Positions 32,707-45,533 of a stretch of 64,000 bases of DNA are shown piece after piece (position 1 is the stretch's first letter; the number at the start of each line of letters is the position of its first letter). Under the pieces are notes generated by a model. It was given only the letters and a program-made list of their open reading frames with translations. It made no database searches and had not been told where the DNA came from. The position numbers and the translations under genes are program-made. Source of the DNA: Adiantum capillus-veneris (taxonomy: Eukaryota > Streptophyta > Polypodiopsida > Polypodiales > Pteridaceae). Where the stretch lies: contig CM043966.1 in the NCBI GenBank assembly GCA_014529385.2, positions 103,489,087-103,553,086 on the forward strand, written 5' to 3'.

Positions 32707-35357
32707 CCGGCGCCACCGCGCATGGTGCTCGCCGCAGTTGAAGCTCCCCAAGCCATCTATTTCTTCTCTTTGCGGATGTGTTGTAAAGACCGTGTAATTT
32801 CTGACTCTTAAGAAGTTCCTTCTGCCTTGCTCTATGAATTAGTCGTCTATAAGTCCATTGGTGTAACTGTAATAGGCTATTGGTCTTTTCTTTTCCTCCC
32901 CCATGTTGAGTGTGCTTAAAATAACCTGTTCTTGCCATGTAGTGGGTTTCTTCCATGCCTTGTGTGGACCATATTGATAGTGAGCCGTATGTCTTGGAAA
33001 AATATGGAACATGGTTGAACAGTATGTGCTGCATTGAAATAAAACAAAATGGTCAGTAGAGTACAATTTAAAATTTTGTTTTGTATACGTAGAATGCCAA
33101 CCCACCATGTAATGTGTGATATGTTGCCCACCCCACCCTGTAAGGTAAGCCTTTTTCCAATCCAGCAAGGCTGCTTGAAATGATGTGAGCTTACTTTGGT
33201 CCCAAGAATGCTGCTCAACTTACTTTTGTCTAGTGATTTCCACACATTCACCTTTTGATTCTGGATTGCCCCACCACCAGCATTGTCTTTAACCACTTTA
33301 TGTAACTGTTTCCATTTGTTGAACATGTTTCTCATTTCTTCTCTATCTGAATCTTTGAGGCGAAACCCAAGAAACCTTCTTGCCTTCACTCCGCCTATCG
33401 ATGCTTTCCTCGGTACCTTGTATCGACTTTGAGACATCTTAGGGTCCTCTTCAATTTTGACATTGCCTCCATGCAAACCAATGTCTGAGAGCACTCCCTC
33501 TAATTCTTTGATCACTCTTTTTGACTCACTCTCTGGATTTAATGTCCATGCAAAACATATGTACGAATGAACCACCTTTTCAATTATTTGACAGAGTGCA
33601 TGAAGTGTACAGACGTGAACTCTACTCAGAGGAATATCAAGCACTGGTTTAAAAGTTTTATCTTGAAGATGCCTGTTGGGAGCTCTAATCCATTGCACAC
33701 TCTCAAGTGATTGTGCATCAGCCATGCAATATAAGCATGGATTTTCCATAGCTGCTCCGTGTGTTATGTTGTACATACACTTAAGAGTCTTTAAGTCACC
33801 TGCCATGTGCCATTCCACTGTGTAGTCACCAAATCCTTCCATTGAAAGAACGGCTCCATTTCTTTGTTCACTGATGATAGAAGGAATTTGTGTTTGACTA
33901 AAAACCCAATCGAGGATTTCAAAATTTTCCTTATCAACCTACAATGAATAATAAACACACAGTCAACAACCAAATAATCAATATATTTGTTATTAGAGAT
34001 TGAACGAAGCATACCTGAAATGATCCTAGAGTTAGAATGTTGTTTTCTGATTGCACGCTAAAGTATCGTGGATCCTCTTTCATTATTGATGGATCCAGAG
34101 CTCTGTTCATGAGGGTAATGGTGACTCTCTCCAACTTCTTGTTCTTCAGGACCTCGCACTCGTCGAGCTTCAAAACAAACTTGAGAACCCCACCGCATTC
34201 GTCTCGACTGATGTCAAAGAAGTGAACTGCATACCTTTGCAATGCTTCAAGATCAACGAAGAGGTTGTTGTGCTCATTAAACTGTACCTCTCTGCCACCC
34301 TTTCCTAAGAACGTTGTTTCAATATGGAATGGTGACCCAAGTTTCTCAAACACCTCATCGTTTATGTGCCGGCGAGCAGCCTTTACATGTGATGGCTTTG
34401 GCAGCAATGATCCTCTCTGTAGTTTGTTTTAGACTTTTTAGCTAATGCTTTGAAGAGTGCCCTGTATCCCATCTGCGATATGCCACTCTCATCAAGTATT
34501 GCTTGCACTTCCATTGGTTCCAGCTGATTGTCGTTCATGAAGGAGGTAAGTAGCCTCCCTTTCAACTTATGAAATTTTTTCTGAGTTATCATCTCTTCAA
34601 CTACTTCTTTTGGAACTAGACGGCTGTTCTACACTGTTCGAGTTTGGATGCAGTAAAGACCTCCCAAAAAAGCACAATGCGTTATGATCATGTATAGGAA
34701 AGTAAGTGTATCCATTTCTTAATGAAGCACATTGAAGAAACAAACTTCGGGTTACCTTAAAGCTCGTATTCGTTTTTTCAGGCCACCACTACCAACCTTC
34801 ATGTTCTCAATGTTGCACAAATCTCGTTTTCTTTTCCGACTACCAAGCACGGTGTCTTTCTCTCGCAAACTTGTGATGTTCTTCTCAAGGCCTTGGATTG
34901 TCTCTTTGTTTGATGAAATCTTTTGAGAGCATGCTTCATTAAGTTTCTTCAGCTGCATGTTCTCCATTGCCAGGAAGTTTCTTTGCCTTTCCGCATTCAA
35001 TCCTCTCATTTCCAAATGTTCAGTGTATCCTAATAGCCCATCCTTGCCATCACCTGTGAAATGTAAAAGGTTAGTGATATTAGCAAAGGGAGGTGGCGCA
35101 TTTGTCGTAGGATCCTTTGGATAAATAGACCCATCGGTCCACAAATCCAAATTATGTTCCTTGTTTGTCCTTCTAAGTTCTTTCTCCCGTTGAGATAAGA
35201 AAGACTCCCTCCTACGTTTCTGCAATGTTGCATACTCTTGAAATACATCAACATGAAGATGATGTGTGTTCTTTATTTGGGTAAGTGTTAAAGATGAAGG
35301 GGTTGAGAATTGTAAGTTCAAATTAGTGTTTTCATCAGGAAAAGATGCATTCTCCAT
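32483..35357 (-). pseudogene. transposase-like gene of the 12.6 kb element
   Basis: Minus-strand exons: 35357-34756, 34623-34015, 33938-33106 and 33028 onward, all with GT-AG borders. Exon 1 encodes an N-terminal coiled-coil region with KRKRD. Exon 2 has MGYRALFKALAKKS and then, after a 2-nt frameshift near 34415, LLPKPSHVKAARRH. Exon 3 has EWHMAGDLKTLKCMY, a Cys pair PCLYC and RVHVCTLHALCQIIEKVVH. Another frameshift near 33180 precedes LLDWKKAYLTGWGGQHITHYM. The last exon continues HILFNHVPYFSKTYGSL and STQGMEETHYMARTGYF-HTQHGGG. From memory, this order of blocks resembles uncharacterised transposase-like proteins of algae and invertebrates. An RNase H fold with D (GDLK) and E (QGMEE) as catalytic candidates is inference. 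Being next to the right terminus fits a transposase. The extreme C-terminus overlaps the opposite gene. Confidence 0.65.
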
Positions 35358-35674
35358 TCCTAGAGTTGATAGAGAAGAAGACGGAGAAATGTCTCAGGTT
35401 TTGGGAGGGAAATCCGTATTCTCAAGTTTACAGTTGATAGAGTTCGTGTGGCTTATGTTTCTGGAGGGAACGCTTGTAAGTTGGCATTTCAAATCATTAG
35501 TCATACGGTTAGTTGGATTCCTGACAAGAGAACGAAGGATAAGAATGATAAAGACGGTGGCTACCTACCAAAGAATGTCATTTTGGCCTTTTGTTGCGAA
35601 GAAAATTATCACATAAGATGCACAATTGAACATTTTCATTTTCTCTCTCTAAGCCGACGTGGCACTTCTTACAG

Positions 35675-35704
35675 GGCCCAAAAGTGAGTCCAACTTTCTC
35701 CTAA
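35675..35704 (-). repeat. right terminal inverted repeat
   Basis: Reverse complement of 23107-23136 with one difference. Similarity stops abruptly inside the element. Confidence 0.85.
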
Positions 35705-36100
35705 TGATGAACATGATAGAGGAAATGTATCAAATCCACTTGGAGACTTCAATTGCCTCCGTCAAAGTCTTTAGCATATGTAATCTTCATTAGCTTTGCT
35801 TTGATGTGGACTCAATGTTGGGTAGTTGATCCATGTAGGGTGTTTCTTCAAAATGAGCTCCCCCAAATTCTTACTCTGGGCACTTGGTAAAAAGTAGGGT
35901 CCCTTCTAGTTTAGGAGGAGCCTAGACAAATAATATCAAACACATGGGATGCGTCTTCAACCAAAACTTCCTTCAAGCTAAGTGTGATTCTGCATTTTTT
36001 GTAGCTTAATCTTTCACTAGTCTTTCTTTGAATTTTGGAATCTTATACTTCCCAAGAAGATAGGGAAGCAATTAGTGATGCCATGTATTATGATTTGTTG
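35705..36100. other. flank of transposon, no recognisable gene
   Basis: Spacer between the right terminus and a decayed gag-like frame. I see nothing in it. Confidence 0.4.
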
Positions 36101-37461
36101 TGAAGTAAGCTAGAAAACATTGAAAAAATGTAATATTTGTTTCTCTTAGGATGCTTCCTTGCACACATCCTCTGTCTCCTACTCTATGTTTACCTTTAAG
36201 GCCTTTTCAGCTTCTGCAATGAGATTATCTATGGGTCCTTGATCACCCTCAAGTTCAATTAGAGCTAACTCCAGAAGTGTGGTGGTGGCATCAGTCTCCT
36301 GTTCACCTTATAAGAATTGCAAAGCTTCTTTTTCTGGGTAATGAGTCAAGAATATCCTCATCCTGTAGCTTTTATTTTCCCTTTAGTTTCTCTTGAGCTA
36401 CATTCAAAGCTACTTGCAAGTCGGCAATCTGCTTTTGATACTCAACTTCTTTGCTCTTTGAAAAAGAGATAGTTCCCTTCTTTATATCTTTTCTAGCTTT
36501 AGTACAACCTTGAGGTCTTTAATCAACCTCTCCATGTCCTAATATGCCAAATCTTTACCTTACAATGTCAAAGTGGTTGGATTTTCTTTGAGTTTTGTAA
36601 GCAATACATTCTAGTCTTCTACTCTTGATTCTGCTACCTCTAATGCCTAATTTGTATCCCACATAGTCTTGCTTGTTGCTTCCAGCTTCTTTTGTGGCCA
36701 ATGTAAGATGTTCCACAACTGTGTCCATAGTTTGCATCTTCACGTTGTGCTTGTGATTGATCATTCATATTGCAATATTCATCTAGTAGAGTGTCGATGA
36801 GTTTGACCCTTGTGACCTAGCAATGTTCCCTACTCTCTGAGTGCAGATGCTCTTTTACCAAGAGCATACTTCAATATTCAAGAGGTCCACCATTGAGTGG
36901 ATGTGCTTGACAAAATCATTGATTTCCTTTAAGGGGTTCATTTGATTGGTCGTAGCCACCCCTCAAATTTCTCTTTGCTCAACTTTTCTTTCTCTTTTTT
37001 CTTCAAGTTTAGTTGGTGTGGTTTCCCTTGGAGTTGATACCCAATGATTTTCTTTGTCATTTTCTTGTTGAGTTTCCTCTTGCAATGCAGCTTCAATGTG
37101 GTTTGGGTGATTTAGCTTCTAGTGTAGCCTCTAGTGTTTCTTCTTGGATGGGAGAGAGTGGATTGTGAGAAGTTTGTTGAGACTCCATTGTGGCAGATGT
37201 TTTTGTTGGATTCTTGCTCTTTTTCCCCATAGTTTTTCTCTCACTCTGCTAGTGGATCTACACTCTCTGTGTACAATGGATTCTTGCCATGCCACTTTTG
37301 AGGATCGGGCTACCAATATTATTCAAAATTGCATTTGAGCCCTCTTTCTCTTTCAAATGATTCTTTTTCTCACTAGAATCAAGCTGTCCTTTGTGCAAAT
37401 TCTTGAATGATGGCACCTGGGTTATTTGGTTTATCTTTCTTCTACCTTTGGCCATAGGCAA
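36100..37461 (-). pseudogene. decayed gag-like coiled-coil frame
   Basis: Read from 37461 on the minus strand, the frame begins MAKGRRKINQITQVPSF. With several frameshifts and stops it keeps charged helical segments: EVEYQKQIADLQVALNVAQE near 36450-36390 and LLELALIELEGDQGPID near 36270-36210. No zinc knuckle is seen. Length and composition fit the long gag-type first frame of some plant Ty3/gypsy elements, but no specific motif proves it. Confidence 0.4.
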
Positions 37462-39640
37462 TTTTCTGTTAAGACCTCAAGTATTCCCAAGTAACTGAGG
37501 CCTCTAAGCTCTTGAGGGTGCTCAACACATAGCAAGCGTGTTCTATTTTGCATTAGTAGATTTATCTTCAAAGAAGTTATGAAATTTTATTCTACTGCAT
37601 GATTTGGGAAAATTTAGCGAGGTCGTATATTTGAAGTAAAGTGGAAGAGTTGGTAGAAAATATGGGTGGGTTCTTCTGCACGCTTGTGAATCATGTCTTG
37701 GAAGGTAGAAGCCATAGTGTTGTGGATAAAGACCCTATTTCCTTCTTTTTGTTTGTGAAACCCAGGGAACTGTAGTGGAAATACATCTACCCTAGCCCCT
37801 TGTCCACATATATAGTATCCTCCTGTCCACACCTTGGAAGTTGGCCCTTGGCAGGATGGTTTCGTGACCCCCATGGGTTTTCCCTTGGCCTTACATTAAT
37901 TCCCCCTTGAGGAAGAATTTTTGTCCTCAAAAACAAAAGTGGTGATAGCGTCATAAAGAACACTAAAGTTTTTGGCAGTGGCATCCTTCATGGATCCAAT
38001 TGTCCTTTTTTACCACAACACGGTTTAGTAGGAGGTTCAATGAAATCAAGAAGAGAATCTTGATTGTCCACATTTTTGTCCCTTTGTCACCGTCTTATGT
38101 AAGTAGCCCATCACCAACATAGCATATAGACTCCATTTAGAACTCACTTGAGTATGCTAAATGAGTTATCACAACTAAGATGTACCCAAAAGAGTACTTC
38201 TTTTCACTTTCCATGGAAGTAACTGGTTGATGTAGGTCATCAGCAAGGTATAAGTCCTTGAATTGTTATAAATCTTCATCAGTAATAGACAACCCCACCA
38301 TAACTAATGCTCAAGGTTGAGAACATGACTTTAACATAAAGAGACTAAACCTAGTTGTAGACATGTTTTATCTTATGGTAAGCAAACTCCAAGTAGAGTG
38401 ATACATGCTTTCTAATTGGATTGCTTTGTGCTAGTGTATGCACTTCTAACTGGATTACACTTGCAGATATAGCACTCCCTGAGGTGCCTAATAGATTGGT
38501 TCTGCCATTGTAGGTTGCAACCAAATATATCATTCTTCCTTGGCTACCACATTTGATAAACTAGCCTTGTTATTGGGCATAGCCAGCACTACAACTTGAT
38601 CTTCCACTTGTCCTTCAAGAAGAATTTACTTAATTGGCACATCATTTTTTTCCTTCTATTGGTGGTTGTTGACCTAACACTAGTTGTGTTCTCTCCATAG
38701 CCATGGGTGATTTTGCTTCCCCAATGCATGTTATGTAGATACATATACATAGGTTGTCCCTATTGTCTCATTGGCACACATTTGGACATTTCCATCATGT
38801 TGAGGTCTGTAATAGCACTCCTTGGTCTCATGGTTTTTCCATTTTCCTTCCATGGCATATGAATTAGATGATCTTGATGGTTCCATGGGATGCCCTTATG
38901 GTAGGACGTGCCTTGGCCCTCTCACTGGCATCCTTTGCATATTGCTCATCATATCATTCATGTGCTCAAGCATTTCTCTGGCTTAGCTCGTTTAAAGGGT
39001 GAGGTCCTTGGGAGGTGGAGAATGAGATTCACAGAGGAATTTGTGCAGGAATGAATAAAATAAAGATCGAGCTAGTAGTAGCCAATACTACTACTACCTA
39101 GTTTTACATACAATTGCCAACAAGTTTAACACACTTGCTTTGCAATGTTTTTTGCATGACCTATTTAAAATCCCTACCCACTAAGACTTCCAAAACACCA
39201 AAATTCATTTTCTTTATAGTTCTTAAAGCTTATGTTTTGGGTTTTCCTTACCTGCCTTGCGCAGTTTTTCTTCAAAAAAAAAAGATCACAAGGTACTTGT
39301 CTCATAATACGGAACTAAAACTCCCCATTACACATAGCTACATATTTGCGCTAATTATAGAAGCATTACATATCATGTACTTCTTTTTACATATCCTGAG
39401 TTTTGAATTGAGAATAAATCTTCATCTTTTACAATAATTCAAAAAATGTCATTTTGATATTAAAAAATCCCAAGAAAAGGATCCTTCATTAGTTAAGAAT
39501 ACTGCCCAAAGGGCTTCAAACCGTCTCTGTTATAGAGGACTAAATTCAAACATGGGGAGACTCTCCCAATGAAAAGACAAGGCATGTAAGATGAGGGATA
39601 AATCACGAGATGGGAGGAGGGAATAGCCACACTAGTGGTC
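37462..39640. other. decayed repeat DNA, no recognisable gene
   Basis: Short minus-strand frames at 37614-37984 and elsewhere show no motif I can name. AT-rich segments and stops dominate. Confidence 0.4.
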
Positions 39641-39649
39641 GGTAATGCC

Positions 39650-40160
39650 ATCTAGGCACGCCATCGACCATGGTGAAAAAGGGCCCGAGGCACCAAAGTC
39701 GTAGAAAGGCCTCGCTGCATGCGGTTGGAGCTTCCTTGAAGTCTCTCAAACTGACCTCTAAGTGTATGGATCAACTCCAGCCACATATCATGAGTAGTCT
39801 CAGTCGATGGGATAGGTTGAGACCTGAAAATGCAAAAGCAATGGGCCTGCCACATGAACCAAAGTGTCAAGCCACAGATGAGCTCCCAATACTCTTTATC
39901 ATTTCAGAAATGCTTGGGGATAAGCTCTGTGGTAGGCTGGAGTGTAGGCATGCCCTCCTGAATCACTATTATCATGCTGATAGAAGCCATCTCAGAACAA
40001 AGCATTGGGCCCATGAGTGTGGACCAGGCTGCAACACCCCAAGTGTACTCGCTGGTTGTGAAAAGTGCTTGCATTAGTCAAAGAATTCAAAGCCAAACCT
40101 GTTGTGCCATGGGGCAGTCCGATAGACGGTGATGTCTAATCTCATATGGATGGCCAGAGG
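39650..40160 (-). pseudogene. LINE-type reverse transcriptase tail (zinc-binding region) remnant
   Basis: The minus-strand translation gives HHRLSDCPMAQQVW, as in the zf-RVT region that ends many plant LINE reverse transcriptases. With frame changes it continues to LTLWFMWQAHCFCIF and MWLELIHTLRGQFE, the tail that commonly follows. Stops and shifts are frequent, and no RT core remains. Confidence 0.5.
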
Positions 40161-40199
40161 CTACACATGTTTTCGAGAAACTGTTGTGTATCAATCAAC

Positions 40200-40740
40200 T
40201 CCCAACTGTTGTAGCTCTATGTGCAACTAGCCAGAGGGTATGTCAAACTCCTCATTGTCCAAACTCTGCTTAAAACCGCTGCTACTGCCATCATCATAAC
40301 AAGCACTCAAATTTGAAAAATTAGGGGCATAATCAACGTTTTCCTCTCCTTTTCTTGATACATTTGAAGAGTTTGCGGAACTCACTCTTTCACGTTACCT
40401 GCCACTCCATGGATTCTTACCATGACTTGTACTAGAGGACCCTTGTAGTAGCCTACTCAAAACTTGCGACTGCAACCCTGTATTTTTTGTAGCACCATTT
40501 TATCTTACATCATCCTCTAAATCATATTTTACATCAGCATACCAACTTGCCATTGCATAAAAAACAACATCCTTACTCACTCTCCCTTTACCCGAGATAG
40601 GATTGTAACACTTGTACCCTTTTTACTTAAGGGAATATCCAACGAATACACATTGTTTTTATTTTGGATCAAGTTTACTTCTTAGCTTGTCTAGCACATG
40701 CACATAAGCAATACATTCAAACACTATAAAATCTGGTGAC
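40200..40740 (-). pseudogene. Ty1/copia integrase C-terminal fragment
   Basis: The minus strand reads FECIAYVHVLDKLRSKLDPK, then a stop, QCVFVGYSLK, another stop, and GYKCYNPISGKGRVSKDVVFYAMASWY. This is the diagnostic C-terminal part of copia integrases (the GYS...KGYKCYNP signature). It continues into decayed linker. RT and the integrase core are missing. Confidence 0.8.
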
Positions 40741-42100
40741 ATGTAGAGTTACAACATTGAACTATTCTTGGCATACCCAATATGGGTACCAGAACTCTTC
40801 GATTCTTGATTTTAATGGCTTGTTGGTTTAATTAGTAGAGCTACATAGGGTGAAGTTCACCCTAGATATGCATGGAAAATGATAAAGTATTGTCTGCAAG
40901 ATAAGCGGTATGTACTTTGTTGGCAAAGACAATCACAAATTTTTGGATTGGTGCCTTCAATTTTTACATGTGTGTATATTGAGCACCAATCAGTAGCATA
41001 ATGTAAATGCAATATTAGATATATTATTGAAACTACAATGGGCAAGGATGGTAGGTGTTTTTGCATAGGATCTTTGTAGTGGCCAACCTTGGCTGATATG
41101 TAATAAACCTATGTACTTCAAGCACTTGAGTGAGAGGCTTAGCATAGTTCGAGCTCATTATTGATGATAGTAAGTACAAAGTGTGCCAGAACCCTAAGGA
41201 AACTTGGCTTATTATTCCCAAGTTAGATGACTAGACTATTGAGTAGCAGTAATAACAATTCTTGCTAGACATTTTAACCAATTGGCTATTTCTTCGCTAT
41301 AATCGAAAGATTGTGCAACAATACAATTAAAAAAGAGTTTTCTAATTTAGTCCTGAGCAAGCTAGAATCAAATCTGTGAGTAAGCGATGAGATTGACTGA
41401 AGGATAGACATTCATCGGAGACAAAGGGAGGATGACAAAAAAGTTGAAAGGCATGAGAGGGAAAGGCTCAAGAGGGAAAGATTAGAGAAGCACCAGTAGC
41501 TTGAAGTAGAAAGGCAAATGCATGAACTAGAGGCTCAACAAAGACAAGAGCACAAGCACACTAGGCACCACAAATTGTAAAGTGCTCTGGGAACACAAGA
41601 GTTTCCAAGAGTAGGAGAATTTTTGCAGTCTTGTAAAATTATGTAAAGTTGTGATGAGATTTCCTATTTTGACTTTCACTTCAGATAGTAAGGATCAAAT
41701 TTTGTACTGTTTTATTTCTTGGAATACTTTGTGCACTATTGGCATACTTTTTGGTCTTGTAACATCTTATGAATACAATGGTGATATATTGGGTGTTTCT
41801 TTTCACATCAAGTAAGCCAGTAACCCTAAGAAATAATCTAGTTGTCTTACCTAGTTTGTTGATAGTAATGATAGTTGTGACCAACATACAATGTAGTTAT
41901 TTGCTACTAGTTGTGTTAAAAACAAACGCCATGTATACATAATGCACAAAAGAGATACAGAACCTGATTTATGACAAAAGTGCATTATTTCTAGTAAGAA
42001 GTGTATTGAAAATGTAGTGGTTGCAACTTAAGAGATAAAAGGCATGCTATAACACATTCCTTCATAGCTTTCTAGGGTAATTTTGTACACCTACCTTCAT
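40741..42100. other. decayed repeat DNA
   Basis: No gene recognised. A lysine/arginine/glutamate-rich plus-strand stretch at about 41400-41580 (ERHERERLKRERLEKHQ) looks like a coiled-coil tail of a lost frame. Confidence 0.4.
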
Positions 42101-43690
42101 GGGATGTGCTCCATAGGTATTTTGATAAATTGTACTATATGTGAATTAGGTGGACGATGGGCTACTTGTGGTCTAACTTGAAGGTGTATGCACCCAATTG
42201 CCTGTAATATAGTCCTTGCAAAACATATGATCCTTTGTCAATTGCATTGTTCCATTCATTAATGTAGACATTCTCCTTTGTTGCAACACACTTGACCAAG
42301 TAGAAGTCCACATCCTCGACATTGGTTGAAGCATTTGGATTTATAAAAAATATGTTTCCAACCTAGAGCGTGTTGCTCAACACATCATGATGACCTTCAT
42401 ATGTGAATTCATCATAGCCAATGGCTTCCTTTATTGAAACTTCATCGATTGGCTCAAAATCTACCACAAACTCAAGCATGCAAGTGAGCTTTATTGATTC
42501 CGCGATTCCATTTTTCTTGCATGCTTGTATCACAGTAGCATGCCAAGTTTCTTGCGACAAAGGTAGTTGGATCCTATGGGTTGTAACCACAAAAAGCATG
42601 CAGAGAGCAATATTTTGTCATAGTGGCACAATTTCACTTTACCTCCCTATCCACATTCCCGTCTTTGACCTCACATAACACATGGGCACATTCCATTTCT
42701 TTTGAATTATGTGATGCAAGTGCTCTCTACGATAGGTGGACTTGGCAATAAGCAACCACATCTGTTGCGCACACAAATTAGCTCCATTCGGGTTTAGTTG
42801 TTCATGAGTCAAGGATCTTTTCACAAAATCTCTTGCACCATCATGCTCTCCCTTGCTATACCACATCTTGCAACAAAATAGAAATGTGTGGCTCCGTTGA
42901 TCTACAAGGCGGCATGATCGGACTACACCCAATGTTTTTTAGGAGTGACACTCTCTTATTGTACCTATTCATGATGTAGCATGAAGAAATGTTGCACACA
43001 CAATGGGTAATACACCTTTTCATCTAATATGAAGAATTGGATTGTTTTGACTACCTCCTTTTCCTTGCGGTATTACGTTATGTGTACAAAATTGGTTACC
43101 TAACTAGAGTGCCAATGCATTGACTAAATCTCATTTTCCTCCTTGAAGGCATAATTCTCTACAAGATCAACAATTGATACAATGATATTATCCAAAAATC
43201 AAAGTATACAATGCTTGAATTGTTGTCCTGGCCAAACCTACATAGTTATGAGTGATGAAGAGCTTCAACTTTATCTTCAAGAGTTGAATAAACTCCTAGC
43301 ACTACATTTCTTTATGCAAAAGATCTTTTTTTTAAAATTCTTCCCATGATTGTCTTTTGCTTCTACATATGCAAATACTTTCACAGTAATACTCTTACCT
43401 AGCTTTTCTATCTCCAAGAAACATAATTCTCACCTCTTAACTCCACATATCTTATAGTCTCCCATCAGATATTCCCTTCCATGGAAAGCTTCGCTTTCTG
43501 GCTTTGGATAAAGAATAGACTCTTACGTTTGTGACACATTTGAGTGTGTGATGTGAAGCCAAGAAACCCTTGATTATGTTCTCGCTTGTGTCACCTATAT
43601 TGCATACATAGTTGCAACATGCATCATGCAACCCAAAAGCACGAGAGCACATGTGGTTCAGTGTGTCCCTGAAAAGGACATTTTCACATC
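42100..43690 (-). pseudogene. unrecognised decayed coding region
   Basis: Minus-strand frames of moderate length follow each other with frameshifts: about 43652-43452, 42932-42639 and 42599-42363. They include NGATHFYFVARCGIA-type and ACKKNGIAESIKLTC segments. The joined pattern looks protein-coding in origin and is probably part of a DNA transposon or retroelement, but I cannot name a family. Confidence 0.3.
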
Positions 43691-44042
43691 ATACATGGTA
43701 TTCACAAGAACATCTGTGTCTATCCTTCATTTTACTACAAAAGAATGGCTTCAACATCTTAAACATTCTCATGCCAATCTTGCAACTAGATGTTTTTCTC
43801 TGAATCTATGAAAAACATAAACTTGCAATATCCATATTTGATCACTATGTTTACTAGAATAAATAAATCTAAAAAAGAATATACAGGGTTCTACCTAGAA
43901 CATCCAACATATTCATGAAAACAAATTGGAGTGCTAAATAGAATAAACAACATCCTAACATGCATGTAACAAGGTATATTTACTTCCACATACATTGTTT
44001 TAATTAGCATAATAGGTATGCTAACTAACATACTCAGTGTAC
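43691..44042. other. AT-rich flank of retrotransposon
   Basis: No feature seen. The last five bases (TGTAC, 44038-44042) would be the left target duplication of the element that follows, but there is no right partner in the window to check it. Confidence 0.4.
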
Positions 44043-45119
44043 TGTTAAAAGGTCAACCTTTCAACAATGCTTCCACAAAGATTCCATAAATATTCCTCAA
44101 AGATTCTCTAAACATACTCTAAAGATTCCAACTAAAGATGCTGATGAAGTGATGAAGAAGAAGATGGATACTGTAATGTGAAGATACAAGCTCATGGACA
44201 TCATCGAATATCCCGTTATTATTATTTTGAGCCATTACGGCCACTTTTGTAATGTTTACGGGAACTTCATATTTTAAGTCGGCAATTGTATTTTGGCCAG
44301 AGATGCTTGTTGGATGAGCAAAGCCATCTCACGGTGTTGTAATTAAGCTCTATAGAAGACTAGGGACAAATCAGGTCATTTTGGTCGGACATTAGGTTTT
44401 CTAAGGCTTAGTATATAAGACAAAACCTAAAGCATTGTAAAAGGACTTCTAATAAATCTAATCTGCCGTGTCGTTGGGAGATTGTGAGAGAGTGAGAGAG
44501 TGTGCCTATGTGCTACATGAGCTACGGTGGTCGGAATCGCGAACGGAGAGCAGCAGTGTGTTGCCCACGAGGAGAGCTACGCGTTGATGCTTACATCACG
44601 TGCGTTCGTCTGTGTCTTGGCAGATTCACCCGCGAGCTACTTTTGGAGTTTTGGTGAGTAAATTTTGTTCATTTTTGCATTTCAGCATATCCACGCGATC
44701 AGAGCGAGTAGAGCTACACATTAGGCACTTTAGTTTTTGGAAACATCGACCTGCAAAAACCGGCGAGACATCCTACGCGTTTTCTGCACGGAGGGTATTG
44801 AGTAGGTTTTTTTGGTCACGGACCTTAGGGAGAGTGGACTATTGGTGTTGATAGGATATCCCTCAAGTTTCGTAATGTTTCCAGAACGTCTAATGGGCTT
44901 TTGGCTTGCGGTAGCATCATAGGAGACTCTCACATTCACAGAACCGATGGCATGTAGAGTTGATATCTCTGTAGGAAGTAGTCATTAGTCGGTCGAGTAG
45001 AGGTTGACACCCTTTGCTTGCTTCCACGCACCTGCGGGTCAAGCTTCGTCCTCAGTTGACATTATATGTTAGGTGAGTTCTCGCTATGCTGACGTTCGTC
45101 GCGGCGTACGCGTCCAACA
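44043..45119 (+). mobile_element. LTR 1
   Basis: TG...CA termini, 1077 bp. It starts with a near-palindrome and contains a TATA-like TTAGTATATAAGAC near 44408 and a half site of the leader palindrome at about 44769. Near-identical to 52818-53883. Confidence 0.9.
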
Positions 45120-45120
45120 T

Positions 45121-45142
45121 TGGCACCCCTGCTAGGGACGAG
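45121..45142 (+). other. primer binding site, copy 1
   Basis: TGGCACCCCTGCTAGGGACG starts two bases after the LTR. The copy-2 equivalent TGGCGCCGCTGCCGAGGACG is close to the Asp-tRNA-type site (TGGCGCCGTTGCCGGGG) known from plant gypsy elements. Copy 1 is more mutated. Confidence 0.6.
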
Positions 45143-45533
45143 AGCCCTAAGTAGGTGACCGAGACTAGTCCTTGAGGATAGAGGTCCCTCTGGCTTGCCA
45201 GAGTATATTCATTGTTTTAGATTGGATTGGAGAATGGTGGACTCTTTTGGTCTTAGAGGGAGTCTAGGGAGCGTGTGTCTGGCCTAGATCCTTCGTCTTA
45301 GGTAGTATTAGGTAGTAGTAGGTTGTGGTGTAGAGAGAGGAGGAGAGAGGGCTCATGTCATTTGGACAAATAGACTGAGAGTTAAGGGGATGCTACTCTT
45401 TCAGAGAAATATTTTCCCAAAAGTGGTGATTCAGAGCAATTTTGACATCCAAAATTTGATGTGATCACATATTCTTGTTATATGCATCAAGAAGCACCTT
45501 GGGTAGCAACAGAAATCGATTCTCAGAAAAAAA

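Larger units (their letters stand above)
23107..35704. mobile_element. 12.6 kb DNA transposon with 30-bp TIRs
   Basis: The left terminus begins TTAGGAGAAAGCTGGACTC and the right terminus ends with its reverse complement. Over 30 bp there is one mismatch (C/T at position 12). The outer bases make the target duplication ambiguous: a TA dinucleotide fits if the element starts at GGAG. Inside are five spliced gene models, four hairpin arrays and a minisatellite. Introns are short (74-80 bp where measured) with GT-AG ends. I see no hallmark of CACTA, hAT, MULE or Harbinger, and the termini do not start CACTA. All genes carry stops or frameshifts, so this copy looks dead. Confidence 0.8.
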
